From: Arthrobacter sp. APC 3897
GTDB taxonomy: Bacteria > Actinomycetota > Actinomycetes > Actinomycetales > Micrococcaceae
Length of the DNA: 64,000 bases
NCBI RefSeq assembly: GCF_030407495.1
Contig: NZ_JASDDG010000013.1
Span: 29,834 to 93,833 of the forward strand
Direction of reading: 5' to 3'
Part shown: positions 34,795 to 44,124 of the stretch, in pieces
How positions within the stretch are numbered: position 1 is the first letter of the stretch
Layout of the letters: each line of letters begins with the position of its first letter
The notes under the pieces: generated by a model
Databases searched by the model: none
What the model was told of the DNA's origin: nothing
Seen by the model: only the letters and a program-made list of their open reading frames with translations
Made by a program: the position numbers and the translations under genes

Positions 34795-35085
34795 TCAGTC
34801 GGGGCGGGGAAGCTTTCGGTGGAGCGGGTTGGTGGTGATGTTTCCGCCGGCCGTGCGGGGAGCCGGTCCGGGGGAACTGACGACGGCGGGCTCTGCTGCC
34901 GAGCGTTTGGTGCTTTCGATCAGCCGGTACGCGCTGGAGGCAGCCCGGGAGAGGTTGGGTGCGGTGAACCGCCGCGGAGACGGGATTCCGCAGGCGGGGC
35001 AGGGAAGGGAAGCGGCCGCCTCGCCCATGGCGGCGGAGACCTCGAAGTCCAGGCAGTCCGTGCAGCGGTACGCATAGAGCGGCAT
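34795..35085 (-). CDS. fmdB: FmdB-type zinc-ribbon protein
   Basis: This 96-residue protein has the FmdB zinc ribbon in the first 40 residues: YRCTDCLDFEV, then LPCPACGIPSPRRF (two CxxC pairs). A disordered Ser/Ala/Pro-rich tail follows. FmdB proteins are thought to be regulators or assembly factors for formamidase. It is the first gene of the fmdBA operon, with a strong promoter at 35155-35183. Confidence 0.9.
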   Translation of the reverse strand: MPLYAYRCTDCLDFEVSAAMGEAAASLPCPACGIPSPRRFTAPNLSRAASSAYRLIESTKRSAAEPAVVSSPGPAPRTAGGNITTNPLHRKLPRPD

Positions 35086-35154
35086 GTCGTGTCCCTTCAG
35101 GCATCTGCAGGAGCGGTCAGGGAGGGGAAAGCTGTGCTGCTCCGGCTTGCCGTC

Positions 35155-35183
35155 AGCCTAGAAAGCAGCGTGTGGAGAGTCAA
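35155..35183 (-). promoter_or_regulatory. Promoter of the fmdBA operon
   Basis: On the minus strand, TTGACT (35183-35178) and TAGGCT (35160-35155) are separated by exactly 17 nt. The expected start of transcription near 35148 leaves a leader of about 60 nt before fmdB. It is the best consensus promoter in the window. Confidence 0.75.
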
Positions 35184-35337
35184 CATTGTGACGGGAGTGA
35201 GCCGTGCGTGGTCCCTGCGGGTGCGAGTTTCGTCACAGAAGAGGGGCCGCAGTCCGAGTAACGACGGAGTTTTGCACTCGGCCGGCAGTCTTGGGGAAAT
35301 CGGAGCAGCGATCCCCAGTGAAATAATTTATCTCATC

Positions 35338-37284
35338 ATGAACTCTGACTCATCACCTCCCAAGCACGTCGCAGGCAGCACTGACGGATCAAACGTTGCC
35401 GGTTCAGCAAGGGGAGCTGCCGCCGCCGGCGGACCCGTTGGACGGGTCAAGAAGGCCCTGCAACACGTTGCCTCACCGGCTTTCGGCATCCACCCCGGGC
35501 TGGTCCCGGGCATCAGCGTCGAGGACACAGGGGTCAGCTATCCGACCCGGCGCGGTGTGTTCATTTCCGCCATGGCCATCTCCCTTGCCGTGCTGGCGTG
35601 GGCGATTTTTGCGCCCGACAACCTCAGTTCCGTGGGCGCCGGCGTACAGGCCTGGGTGGTTGTGCATTTCGGCTGGCTGTTTAACGCCACCATGGTTGCC
35701 GCCGCGGTCTTCATGCTGGTGGTTGGCTTCGGGCCAACCGGCAAGATCCGGCTGGGGGCCGACGACAGCACGCCGGAGTACTCCACGGCGTCCTGGATTT
35801 CCATGCTGTTCGCAGCCGGTCTGGGCATTGCGCTGATCTTCTACGGGCCGATGGAACCGCTCAGCCATTTCCTCTCCCCGCCACCCTCCACCGATGCCGA
35901 GGCCGGCACCTCCGCCGCTATCCTGCCGGCCATGGCGACCACCTTCCTGCACCAGGCCAGTCTCGCCTGGATCATCTACGCCCTGGTGGGCGGTGCCCTG
36001 GCCTACGCCTCGTTCCGACGCGGCCGGCTGCCGCTGATTTCATCACTGTTTGAACCGGTCTTCCCCGACGGCAACAACCGGGTGCTGGGAAAGATCATCG
36101 ACGTTTCCGCCGTGCTGGTGACGCTGTTCGGCACCGCGACCTCGCTGGGCATCGGCGCGATCCAGATCCGCACCGGAGTTTCGATCATCACGGGCCAGGA
36201 GCTGGGCAACGGCTTCGTCGTCGTCGCCATCAGCCTCCTAACGGTTGTCTTCACCATCTCCGCTGTCGCCGGCATCAAGAAGGGCATCCGGCTGCTCTCC
36301 AACCTCAACATGACCCTGGTCATTCTGTTGACGCTCTTTGTCCTGCTGGCCGGGCCGACGTTCTTCCTGCTCGATCTGCTGCCAACCTCGCTCATCGCGT
36401 TTGTGGGCAACCTGCCGGACATGCTGACCGTCTTCGCCGGCCAGGGCGCCGAGCAGGAGGAATTCCTGACCGGCTGGACCACCTTGTACTGGGCCTGGTG
36501 GATCTCCTGGTCGCCGTTCGTGGGCATGTTCATCGCCAAGATCTCCAAGGGCCGCACCCTGCGCCAGTTCGTCACCGTCGTCGTCTTCGTGCCCTTGAGC
36601 ATCTCTGTCTGCTGGTACACGGTCTTCGGCGGTACGGCCATCTGGATGAACCGAAACGGGGTGGACCTGGCTGTAAAGGGTTCCGGGGAAAACGTCATGT
36701 TCGATCTGCTGGGAAACCTGCCACTCAGCTCCGTAACGGCCCTCGTGTGCATGCTCGCGATTCTGGTCTTCTTCATCACCGCGGCCGACTCGGCCGCCAA
36801 CGTCATGGGCTCGATGTCGCAGTCGGGCCGGCCCGTGCCCTCGAAGCCGGTGACCATTATCTGGTCGGCCGCACTCGGGCTGATCGCCATGTTCCTGCTG
36901 CTGGCCGGGGGCCGCAATGCCCTCTCGGGGCTCCAGGCCATCATGGTGACCTGCGCGCTGCCGTTCACCGTCATCCTCGTCGGCGTGATGGTTTCCTGGG
37001 CCAGGGACCTGCGCAACGACCCGCTGATGATCCGGCGACGGTATGCGCTGGAGGCCATCAGCGGCGGCGTGCGCCGCGGCATCGACGAGCACGGCGACGA
37101 CTTTGTGTTCGGCACTGCCCATGTGCCGGAGGCCGAGGGCGCCGGCGCCGACTTTGAGAGCAATGACCCCGCCCTCACCGACTGGTACACGGACAACGTG
37201 CAGGAAGCTCCGACGGATACTGCAGCTCCTGACGCCGCCTCGGGAGAGGGGCCGGATCAGGCAAAGGCCGGCAGCACCCGCTAG
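35338..37284 (+). CDS. BCCT family transporter, copy 1
   Basis: This 648-residue secondary carrier of the betaine/carnitine/choline type has about 12 helices. The signature is in WWISWSPFVGMFIAKISKGR (helix 8), and earlier GPMEPLSHFLSPPPSTDAEA precedes helix 4. The cytoplasmic N-terminus (about 75 residues) is Gly/Ser/Ala-rich, and the acidic C-terminal tail of about 90 residues (DDFVFGTAHVPEAEGAG) could be an osmosensing region. The start ATG at 35338 lies 8 nt after TAATTT with no Shine-Dalgarno sequence. It is closely related to the copy at 41949-43880. The substrate is unproven. Confidence 0.9.
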   Translation: MNSDSSPPKHVAGSTDGSNVAGSARGAAAAGGPVGRVKKALQHVASPAFGIHPGLVPGISVEDTGVSYPTRRGVFISAMAISLAVLAWAIFAPDNLSSVGAGVQAWVVVHFGWLFNATMVAAAVFMLVVGFGPTGKIRLGADDSTPEYSTASWISMLFAAGLGIALIFYGPMEPLSHFLSPPPSTDAEAGTSAAILPAMATTFLHQASLAWIIYALVGGALAYASFRRGRLPLISSLFEPVFPDGNNRVLGKIIDVSAVLVTLFGTATSLGIGAIQIRTGVSIITGQELGNGFVVVAISLLTVVFTISAVAGIKKGIRLLSNLNMTLVILLTLFVLLAGPTFFLLDLLPTSLIAFVGNLPDMLTVFAGQGAEQEEFLTGWTTLYWAWWISWSPFVGMFIAKISKGRTLRQFVTVVVFVPLSISVCWYTVFGGTAIWMNRNGVDLAVKGSGENVMFDLLGNLPLSSVTALVCMLAILVFFITAADSAANVMGSMSQSGRPVPSKPVTIIWSAALGLIAMFLLLAGGRNALSGLQAIMVTCALPFTVILVGVMVSWARDLRNDPLMIRRRYALEAISGGVRRGIDEHGDDFVFGTAHVPEAEGAGADFESNDPALTDWYTDNVQEAPTDTAAPDAASGEGPDQAKAGSTR

Positions 37285-37300
37285 CGGGGTCCTGCCGGCC
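37266..37300 (+). terminator. Terminator overlapping the BCCT copy 1 stop codon
   Basis: GGCCGGCAG (37266-37274) pairs with CTGCCGGCC (37292-37300), with an inner ACCCGC/GCGGG stem. The stop codon lies in the loop. The APC permease gene ends just beyond on the other strand. Confidence 0.6.
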
Positions 37301-37318
37301 CCTCCCGGGTCTTGGCGG

Positions 37319-38728
37319 CTAGGCGTCCGCAGCGGCGGCACTTCGCCGGGCGCGGGAAGCGTGTGCCAGCTTGCACGCGACGGCGATGCAGGCCACCAGC
37401 GCAACGGTGGACAGCAGCTGAGTCCTGGCCGCCGGATCGAAGCAGGCCAGCACAAGAATGGCTGCCAGGAGGACTATGCCGGCGACTGTCAGGTAGGGAA
37501 AGCCGCGCATCCGCAGTTTGAGGGCCACGCCGTCGCGGTCGGCCCTGCGGCGCAGCACGAACTGGGACAGCAGAACCGAAGCCCAGACCAGCAGCACGGT
37601 GGAACCGACGACGTTCAGCAGGGCGGGAAGCACCCGGTCCGGGAAGAAGAGTTCCAGCACAGTGGAGACAACCCCAACGGCCACGGAGACAAGCACGGCA
37701 AGAACGGGTGCTTTCGCTTTGTTGAGCCGCAGCAGCCCCCGCGGTGCGTCTCGGCGTTCGGCCAGCGAGTAGACCATCCGTGAGGCGCCGTACAGATTGG
37801 CATTCAGCGCTGACAGCAGGGCAACGGCTGCCACCAGGATGATGGCCGTCTCTGCCCCCGGGATCCGGGCGGTTGCCAGGACGGCGGCGAACGGAGACTC
37901 AAGCGCTTCCGAATCCCAGGGGATAACGGTGACGATGACGGCCAGCGAGCCGATGTAGAACACCAGGATGCGCCAGACAACGGTCTTGATGGCCTTGCCT
38001 ACGCTGCGGGCGGGGTCTGCGGTCTCGGCTGCGGCAACGCTCACAATTTCGGTGCCGCCGAACGCGAAGATCACTACCAGCAGTGCCGACGCAATGCCGG
38101 CCAGACCGGTCGGGGCGAATCCGTCGTTGCCGAAGAGATTGCTGAGACCGGGGGAGGTGGTATCGGGCAGCCAGCCGAAGATGAGGGCAGCACCGATCGC
38201 CAGGAACGCAATGATGGCCGCAACCTTCAGGATCGCAAACCAGAATTCGAACTCACCGTAGTTCTTCACGCCGGTGACATTGATGAGCGAGAACACCGCA
38301 ATGAAGAACAGGGCCATGAGCCAGACGGGAAGGTCCGGGAAGACGGACGCCAGAAGACCGGCAGCACCGATGGCCTCGGCGGCAATCACCACAACAAGCT
38401 GGAACCACCAGAGCCAGCCGACAGCGGATCCGGCCGTCTTGCCGAAGGCTTTCTCCGTATAGACAGAGAATGCGCCCGAACTCGGATTGGCCGCAGCGAG
38501 TTCGCCCAGAGCCTGCATCACGATGATGACCAGGGCGCCCGCCACGAGATAAGAGATCAGGACAGCCGGCCCGGCCGCCTGGACACCCACCCCCGATCCA
38601 AGGAACAGCCCGGCGCCAATTGCGCTGCCGAGCCCCATCATGGTCAGCTGGCGGGAATTCATTGACCGTCCCAGGCCTGATCCGTTCCGGGGAGGTGCTG
38701 GGTTGGTTGTCAGATCGGCAGTGGTCAT
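37319..38728 (-). CDS. APC superfamily amino-acid permease (AAT type)
   Basis: This 469-residue protein has 12 predicted helices. The first is MMGLGSAIGAGLFLGSGVG, the substrate-binding unwound helix of amino-acid permeases, and IFAFGGTEIVSVAAAETADP in helix 6 is the family signature. The type is close to GABA, aromatic or proline permeases, and the substrate is open. Adjacent genes on the opposite strand encode an aminotransferase and a ThDP enzyme, so an amino acid feeding those is plausible. Confidence 0.88.
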   Translation of the reverse strand: MTTADLTTNPAPPRNGSGLGRSMNSRQLTMMGLGSAIGAGLFLGSGVGVQAAGPAVLISYLVAGALVIIVMQALGELAAANPSSGAFSVYTEKAFGKTAGSAVGWLWWFQLVVVIAAEAIGAAGLLASVFPDLPVWLMALFFIAVFSLINVTGVKNYGEFEFWFAILKVAAIIAFLAIGAALIFGWLPDTTSPGLSNLFGNDGFAPTGLAGIASALLVVIFAFGGTEIVSVAAAETADPARSVGKAIKTVVWRILVFYIGSLAVIVTVIPWDSEALESPFAAVLATARIPGAETAIILVAAVALLSALNANLYGASRMVYSLAERRDAPRGLLRLNKAKAPVLAVLVSVAVGVVSTVLELFFPDRVLPALLNVVGSTVLLVWASVLLSQFVLRRRADRDGVALKLRMRGFPYLTVAGIVLLAAILVLACFDPAARTQLLSTVALVACIAVACKLAHASRARRSAAAADA

Positions 38729-39045
38729 GCAGGTGCCTCACAAGCGTCGGGAGCGGAGGTTCTCCGCATCGAGAAAAGATTGGGGGGATGTCCGGCGGCG
38801 TACCCGTGGAATCAGGTCCGCCGGCGGCAGCCCGGGAGTGACGCTAATCACAAACCCGGCGATGAGCAAATTCATAGGGAAATGCTGTGCAAATTGTATA
38901 GAAGAGGTGCGGTGGGTCCCGCTCAAAGCAGGCAGTCTGTGCGGTGTTTGCTGTGCAGCTTGTTTGCGTGACCAATCTTACTTAGCCTCGTTGGGCAGTG
39001 CCCGCCGCTGCAGCTTATCCTTCGCTCCGGTCCATCAGGAGAATC
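38729..39045. other. 317-bp divergent intergenic region
   Basis: The region separates the APC permease from the aminotransferase. It contains an AT-richer stretch near 38855-38905 (CAAATTGTATAGAAG) that probably holds the promoters. I see no ORF with coding character, no riboswitch and no long repeat. Confidence 0.5.
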
Positions 39046-40131
39046 ATGAACATCCCGCACCGTGCCGGCCTTGAAAACTTCCCGCCTTACCGTCAGGGAA
39101 AAGCCCCGCAGGCCGTAGACGGCCTGGAGGCCTTCAAGCTCTCCTCGAACGAGAATCCCTACCCGCCTCTGCCTTCAGTGGTGGAGGCCGTAACCGGCGC
39201 CGTCTCCAGCATTAATCTCTATCCGGAGATCGCTGCAGAGGAACTCCGCGGTGCCATCGCGTCCCGCTGGGAGGTTTCACCGGACAACATTGCGCTCGGC
39301 GCCGGGTCAGTGGAAGTTGCGAGCCAGATCATCCTCGCAGTGAGCAATCCGGGCGACCAGGTGATGTTCGCCTGGCGGTCCTTCGAGGCCTACCCGCTTC
39401 TGGCCACCACCGCAGGGGCGGAACCACAGCCCATTGCCCTGACCGGGGAGGGCGGCCATGACCTGCCGGCTATGGCTGCTGCTGTTACCCCGAAAACCCG
39501 CGTGATCTTTCTCTGCAATCCGAACAATCCCACCGGTACCGTCCTCAAGGCTGCAGCGGTGGACAGCTTTATCTCATCCGTCCCGGAGGATGTCCTTATA
39601 GTGCTCGATGAAGCCTACGTGCACTTCAACCGCGATGCCGACACCGCCGTCGGGATCGAAATGTTCCGTAAGTATCCGAACGTTGCTGTCCTGCACACCT
39701 TCTCCAAGGCCTACGGGCTCGCCGGGCTGCGCCTCGGCTACGCCATTGCCTCGCCCGGGCTGGTCACCAACCTCCAGAAGGTGGCTGTTCCGTTCGGCGT
39801 CACGTCCCTGGCGCAGCAGGCCGGGCTGGCATCCCTGTGCGCCGAAGATGAACTTCAGGAGCGGATCGATGTCCTGGTGACCGAGCGCCGGCGCGTGCAC
39901 GATGCGCTGGCGGCGGCCGGGCTGCCCGTTCTTCCGTCGGAAGCCAACTTCCTCTGGCTCGACAGCCGTGGCCAGACGGCCGCCCTTGCGGCAATCTTTG
40001 AAGACAACGCCCTTTCTGTCCGCGTCTTTCCGAACGAGGGCATCCGTATCACCATCGGCTCACCTGCCGCCAACAACAGGATTCTGGACGCCGCCCGGCA
40101 GGCAGCGGCTCTCCTGGCCCCCCAGCACTAA
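39046..40131 (+). CDS. HisC-like class I/II aminotransferase
   Basis: This 361-residue PLP enzyme is of the histidinol-phosphate/aromatic aminotransferase subgroup. It shows KLSSNENPYPPLPSV near the N-terminus, NPNNPTGT, VLDEAYVHF and the PLP-lysine in HTFSKAYGLAGLRLGYA. The C-terminus has RVFPNEGIRITIGSP. The start ATG at 39046 follows CAGGAGAATC. The location away from other his genes, and next to a ThDP enzyme and carriers, suggests a catabolic aromatic or other amino-acid aminotransferase rather than the biosynthetic HisC. The next gene begins 15 nt later. Confidence 0.85.
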   Translation: MNIPHRAGLENFPPYRQGKAPQAVDGLEAFKLSSNENPYPPLPSVVEAVTGAVSSINLYPEIAAEELRGAIASRWEVSPDNIALGAGSVEVASQIILAVSNPGDQVMFAWRSFEAYPLLATTAGAEPQPIALTGEGGHDLPAMAAAVTPKTRVIFLCNPNNPTGTVLKAAAVDSFISSVPEDVLIVLDEAYVHFNRDADTAVGIEMFRKYPNVAVLHTFSKAYGLAGLRLGYAIASPGLVTNLQKVAVPFGVTSLAQQAGLASLCAEDELQERIDVLVTERRRVHDALAAAGLPVLPSEANFLWLDSRGQTAALAAIFEDNALSVRVFPNEGIRITIGSPAANNRILDAARQAAALLAPQH

Positions 40132-40146
40132 TCCCGAGGAACCAAC

Positions 40147-41799
40147 ATGACTGAACAGCTGAACGTATCCGACGTCGTCGCGGAAGTGTGTGCACGTCAC
40201 GCTGAGGCGGTGTTTGGCCTGATGGGCAACGGCAACGCCTTTTTCACGTCCAACCTCACGGCCCGCGGCCTGCCGTATACCAGCGCCCGGCATGAAGCCG
40301 GAGCCGTGGCCATGGCGGACGCGTATTACCGCGCCTCCGGCAAGATTGCGGTGGCAACGGTGACTTACGGGGCCGGTTTTACCAATTCCCTGACCGCCCT
40401 TACCGAGGCCGCCAAAGCCCGGATCCCGATGGTGCTGGTTGTGGGAGAAGCACCGACCGCCGGGGCCCGGCCATGGGACATTGACCAGCTGATGGTGGCC
40501 CGGGGCCTGGGGGTACACACCCTTACCGTGGCTGCCGGAAACGCCGAACGCCTCACCGAAGAGGCCTGGTCCACAGCCGGGAACGAACGGCGCCCCGTGA
40601 TTGTTTCCATTCCCTATGACCTTGCCAATGAAGCGGCCGGACCGCAGGAGCAGGCCGTGCCGCGGCAGCCGTCTGACCGGGTGCAGCCTGACCCCGGCGC
40701 CGTGGAGCGCGTCGCCGCGCTGCTGAACCGCGCCCGGCGGCCCCTGATCCTGGCCGGCAACGGTGCCGTGATTTCAGGTGCGGGGACTGCACTGGTGGAA
40801 CTGGGGGACAAGATCGGTGCATTGTTTGCGACTTCACTGATGGCGCGGAATTACCTCGATACGTCCTGGGATTTGGGTATCGCCGGGGGCTTCGCACTCA
40901 TGGCTCCCCTCCAGCTCATGCGCTCCGCGGACCTTGTCATTGTTGCCGGCGCCAGCCTTAATGCCTTCCAGACCCGCTACGGATCCCTCTTCGCGGAAGA
41001 CGCCGAGGTCATCCAGATTGATGCAGCCGACTCGCCCACAAACCCCCGGGTTTCGAGGTTCATCCAGGCCGATGCCCGCGAAACCGCTGTGGCATTGACG
41101 GCAGCAGTTTCCGCTGTGGAGGACGGATGGCGGACGCAGCATCCGGAGGTGGCCGCGCCGACATTCGCCGTCGATCCTGCCGCGGAGGAGTTCGCCCCTG
41201 ACGGGCGGTTGAATCCCCGCGCCGTGGCGCAGCAGCTCGATGCGGTCCTGCCCCGCAACCGCACCATCGTCCAGGACGGCGGGCACTTCTGCGGCTGGAT
41301 CCCGATGTACTGCCAGGCTCCGGATCCGCAGGGCCTCATGATGGTTGGCACCGCGTTCCAGTCCATCGGCCTGGGCATCCCGGCTGCAGTCGGAGCGGCG
41401 GTGGCCCGTCCGGACCGGACCACTGTGCTGATTGCCGGAGACGGCGGCGCCCTGATGGCGCTGGCGGATCTGGAGTCCGCAGTGCGCGCCATTCCGAGCG
41501 GGATCATGGTGGTGTTCAACGATGCCGCCTACGGAGCCGAAGTCCATCAATACGCCGCTCGAGGCCTCGACGATACGGCTATGCAGATCCCGGAGGTTGA
41601 TTTCAGTGCGCTGGGGCGTGCAATGGGTGCGCAGGGCGTGAAAATGCGTTCACTGGACGACCTGTCTGTCCTCGAAAAGTGGCTTGCCGACGGTGCTGAA
41701 GGCCTGTTTGTGCTCGATGTGGCGGTAACCCAAAGCGAGGTGGCTGATTACATGCGTGAAAGCATGGCACCCATCCTGGCTGCAGCGTCTGCCGGGTAG
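40147..41799 (+). CDS. ThDP-dependent enzyme of the acetolactate synthase/decarboxylase family, copy A
   Basis: This 550-residue protein has the three domains of the POX family. The catalytic Glu lies in SARHEAGAVAMADAYYR, the central domain has ILAGNGAVISGAG, and the ThDP motif runs from GDGGALMAL to VVFNDAAYGA. The middle lacks the clear FAD-binding residues of acetolactate synthase. With an upstream aminotransferase in the same operon, a 2-oxoacid decarboxylase acting on the transaminated product is the simplest idea. The exact substrate cannot be read from sequence. Confidence 0.82.
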   Translation: MTEQLNVSDVVAEVCARHAEAVFGLMGNGNAFFTSNLTARGLPYTSARHEAGAVAMADAYYRASGKIAVATVTYGAGFTNSLTALTEAAKARIPMVLVVGEAPTAGARPWDIDQLMVARGLGVHTLTVAAGNAERLTEEAWSTAGNERRPVIVSIPYDLANEAAGPQEQAVPRQPSDRVQPDPGAVERVAALLNRARRPLILAGNGAVISGAGTALVELGDKIGALFATSLMARNYLDTSWDLGIAGGFALMAPLQLMRSADLVIVAGASLNAFQTRYGSLFAEDAEVIQIDAADSPTNPRVSRFIQADARETAVALTAAVSAVEDGWRTQHPEVAAPTFAVDPAAEEFAPDGRLNPRAVAQQLDAVLPRNRTIVQDGGHFCGWIPMYCQAPDPQGLMMVGTAFQSIGLGIPAAVGAAVARPDRTTVLIAGDGGALMALADLESAVRAIPSGIMVVFNDAAYGAEVHQYAARGLDDTAMQIPEVDFSALGRAMGAQGVKMRSLDDLSVLEKWLADGAEGLFVLDVAVTQSEVADYMRESMAPILAAASAG

Positions 41800-41948
41800 G
41801 GACCTTTAGCCTTTGAAACACAACTAGTATTTGTTTGAATTCTCTGCTACGCGCGAGGTGTTCATTAATTAAGTTGCATTTGTGTTGATAGTTTTCTAAT
41901 TGTTATGGATTGGAGGAATGCCAAACTAATGCGCTAAGGTCATTCGTT
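41800..41948. promoter_or_regulatory. AT-rich regulatory region before BCCT copy 2
   Basis: This stretch is clearly richer in A and T than its neighbours (TTCATTAATTAAGTTGCATT, TTTTCTAATTG). It holds a TAAGGT box (41935-41940) 8 nt before the ATG of BCCT copy 2, the same spacing as copy 1. TTGGAG at 41910-41915 is a possible -35. Confidence 0.45.
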
Positions 41949-43880
41949 ATGAATTCTGATCCTTCACGTTTTGGCGGAGCAGCAAGCACAACTGACAGAC
42001 CGCCGGGCGGCGGTCCGGAGGGACAGAAGGCCGGCGGGCGGCCCGCTGAGCGGGTGAAAAAAGCACTGCGCAATGCGGCGGCGGAGCCAACGTTCGGCAT
42101 GCATCCCGGACTTGTTCCCGGGATCAGCGTCGAAGACACCGGGGCCAGTTTTCCCACCCGGCGCAGTGTGTTCATTGTTGCCCTGGCTGTCTCGCTGGCG
42201 GTCCTGGCATGGGCAACGTTCGCTCCGGCGCACCTGAATATGGTGGGTACCACCATGCAGGGCTGGGTGGTGGTTCACTTCGGCTGGCTGTTCAACGCAA
42301 CCGTCGTGGGTATCGTGATCTTCATGCTCGTGGCCGGCTTCGGTCCCACAGGCAAGATCCGTCTCGGTGCCGACGACAGTACCCCGGAATACTCGACCCT
42401 GTCGTGGATCTCCATGCTGTTTGCCGCAGGTCTGGGCATTGGCCTGATCTTCTACGGCCCCATGGAGCCGCTCAGCCACTTCCTGAGCCCGCCGCCGTCA
42501 ACCGACGCCGAGGCAGGGACCTCTGATGCCATTCTGCCTGCCATGACTGATGCTTTCCTGCACCAGGCATCCATCGCCTGGTGCATCTATGCCCTGGTAG
42601 GCGGGGCCCTGGCTTACGCCTCCTACCGGCGGGGGCGGCTGCCGTTGATTTCATCACTGTTTGAACCGGTCTTCCCGGACGGCAACAACCGTGTCCTGGG
42701 CAAGGCCATCGATGTCTTTGCCGTCTTGGTCACCCTGTTCGGCACCGCGACGTCGCTGGGCATCGGCGCACTCCAGATCCGCACGGGCGTGTCGATCATC
42801 ACGGGGCAGGAACTGGGCAACGGTTTCGTCGTCGTGGCCATCACCATTCTGACGGTTGTCTTCACCATCTCCGCAGTGGCCGGCATCAAAAAGGGCATTC
42901 GGCTGATGTCCAACGCCAATATGAGCCTGGTCATCCTGCTCGCAGCATTTGTCCTGCTGGCGGGACCGACCTTTTTCGTGCTGGATCTGCTGCCGGTTTC
43001 GCTGATCGCATTTTTCGACAACCTGCCGGACATGCTGACCGTCTTTGCCGGCCAGGGCGCCACGGAAGAGGCGTATCTGACAGCTTGGACCACGCTGTAC
43101 TGGGCCTGGTGGATTTCATGGTCGCCGTTCGTGGGCATGTTCATTGCCAAGATTTCCAAAGGCCGGACCCTGCGCCAGTTCGTCACCGTGGTGGTGTTTG
43201 TTCCCTCAGCCATTTCCGTCGTCTGGTTCACGGTCTTCGGCGGCAGTGCCATCTGGATGAACATGGAGGGCAGGGACATGACGGTGGCGGGTGCCGGGGA
43301 GAACGTCATGTTCGATTTGCTGGGCAACCTTCCGTTCAGCACCGTGACATCGGTTGTCTGCCTGATCGCCATTCTCATTTTCTTTGTCACCGCTGCAGAC
43401 TCGGCAGCCAATGTCATGGGTTCCATGTCGCAGTCAGGGCGGCCGGTCCCCTCGAAGCCGGTGACCATCGCCTGGGCTGCCGCGCTTGGGCTGATCTCCA
43501 TGGCCCTGCTGCTGGCCGGCGGCCGCAATGCCCTCTCGGGGCTGCAGTCCATTATGGTGACCTGTGCCCTGCCCTTCACCATCATCCTGATTGGCGTCAT
43601 GGTCTCGTGGGGCAAGGAGCTGCGCAACGATCCCTACATGATTCGCCGCCGGTATGCGCTGGAGGCCATTCGGGGAGGGGTCCGCCGGGGTATCGGCGAG
43701 CACGGTGATGACTTTGTCTTCGGTGCCGCCCACGTGGCGGAGGATGAAGGGGCCGGCGCCGACTTTGAGAGCGATGACCCCGCGCTCACCGAGTGGTACA
43801 CGGAGGCGGTGCAGGATCCGGATGTCATGGAGGGTCCGGAAGAGCTGCCGGACAAGGTAAAAACCGCCGCGGCCGACTAA
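41949..43880 (+). CDS. BCCT family transporter, copy 2
   Basis: This 643-residue paralogue of copy 1 is nearly collinear from residue 30 to the end. It keeps the helix-8 signature WWISWSPFVGMFIAKISKGR and the acidic tail (EDEGAGADFESDDPALTEW). The most visible differences are at the N-terminus, in helix 3 (NATVVGIVIFMLV versus NATMVAAAVFMLV) and in the loop after helix 9. The start ATG is 41949; upstream in-frame codons lie in the AT-rich region. It probably transports a similar quaternary-ammonium or related compound under different regulation. Confidence 0.9.
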   Translation: MNSDPSRFGGAASTTDRPPGGGPEGQKAGGRPAERVKKALRNAAAEPTFGMHPGLVPGISVEDTGASFPTRRSVFIVALAVSLAVLAWATFAPAHLNMVGTTMQGWVVVHFGWLFNATVVGIVIFMLVAGFGPTGKIRLGADDSTPEYSTLSWISMLFAAGLGIGLIFYGPMEPLSHFLSPPPSTDAEAGTSDAILPAMTDAFLHQASIAWCIYALVGGALAYASYRRGRLPLISSLFEPVFPDGNNRVLGKAIDVFAVLVTLFGTATSLGIGALQIRTGVSIITGQELGNGFVVVAITILTVVFTISAVAGIKKGIRLMSNANMSLVILLAAFVLLAGPTFFVLDLLPVSLIAFFDNLPDMLTVFAGQGATEEAYLTAWTTLYWAWWISWSPFVGMFIAKISKGRTLRQFVTVVVFVPSAISVVWFTVFGGSAIWMNMEGRDMTVAGAGENVMFDLLGNLPFSTVTSVVCLIAILIFFVTAADSAANVMGSMSQSGRPVPSKPVTIAWAAALGLISMALLLAGGRNALSGLQSIMVTCALPFTIILIGVMVSWGKELRNDPYMIRRRYALEAIRGGVRRGIGEHGDDFVFGAAHVAEDEGAGADFESDDPALTEWYTEAVQDPDVMEGPEELPDKVKTAAAD

Positions 43881-43896
43881 AGGCTGGACCGACCGG

Positions 43897-43932
43897 CCCG
43901 GGCAGCTGCTGACCGGGCAGCTGCTGCCCGGG
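43897..43932 (+). terminator. Candidate terminator after BCCT copy 2
   Basis: CCCGGGCAGC (43897-43906) and GCTGCCCGGG (43923-43932) form perfect 10-bp arms, helped by a tandem CCGGGCAGCTGCTG repeat. No T-run follows. Confidence 0.45.
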
Positions 43933-44075
43933 GTGGAAGGGGGCTGCCGCTACGCCGCGAGTCCCGGAGAGCGGGACCGGTCTCGTCACACTACGCCGGA
44001 TACCGGCCCGGTGTGGTTAGGATGAACCCACCTCACAACCAAGCAACTGCTTTGCTGAGGGAAATCGAACGGACC

Positions 44076-44104
44076 TTGACAGTCCGACGGCGTATTGATG
44101 TATC
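44076..44104 (+). promoter_or_regulatory. Candidate promoter of ThDP enzyme copy B
   Basis: A perfect TTGACA (44076-44081) is followed 16 nt later by ATGTAT (44098-44103). The start codon lies about 20 bp downstream, preceded by GAAAGTGA. Confidence 0.5.
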
Positions 44105-44124
44105 CGAGCAACGAAAGTGAATAG

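Noticed and set aside
34819..35337. N-terminal extension of the BCCT copy 1 gene
   Set aside because: The in-frame upstream codons pass through fmdB and its promoter, and the transporter starts naturally at 35338.
43897..43926. Tandem repeat as a CRISPR or satellite
   Set aside because: Only two copies of CCGGGCAGCTGCTG are present, and they fit a hairpin after the BCCT gene.
44030..44124. TPP or other riboswitch before ThDP enzyme copy B
   Set aside because: The conserved TPP core sequences are absent. Only a promoter-like TTGACA is visible.
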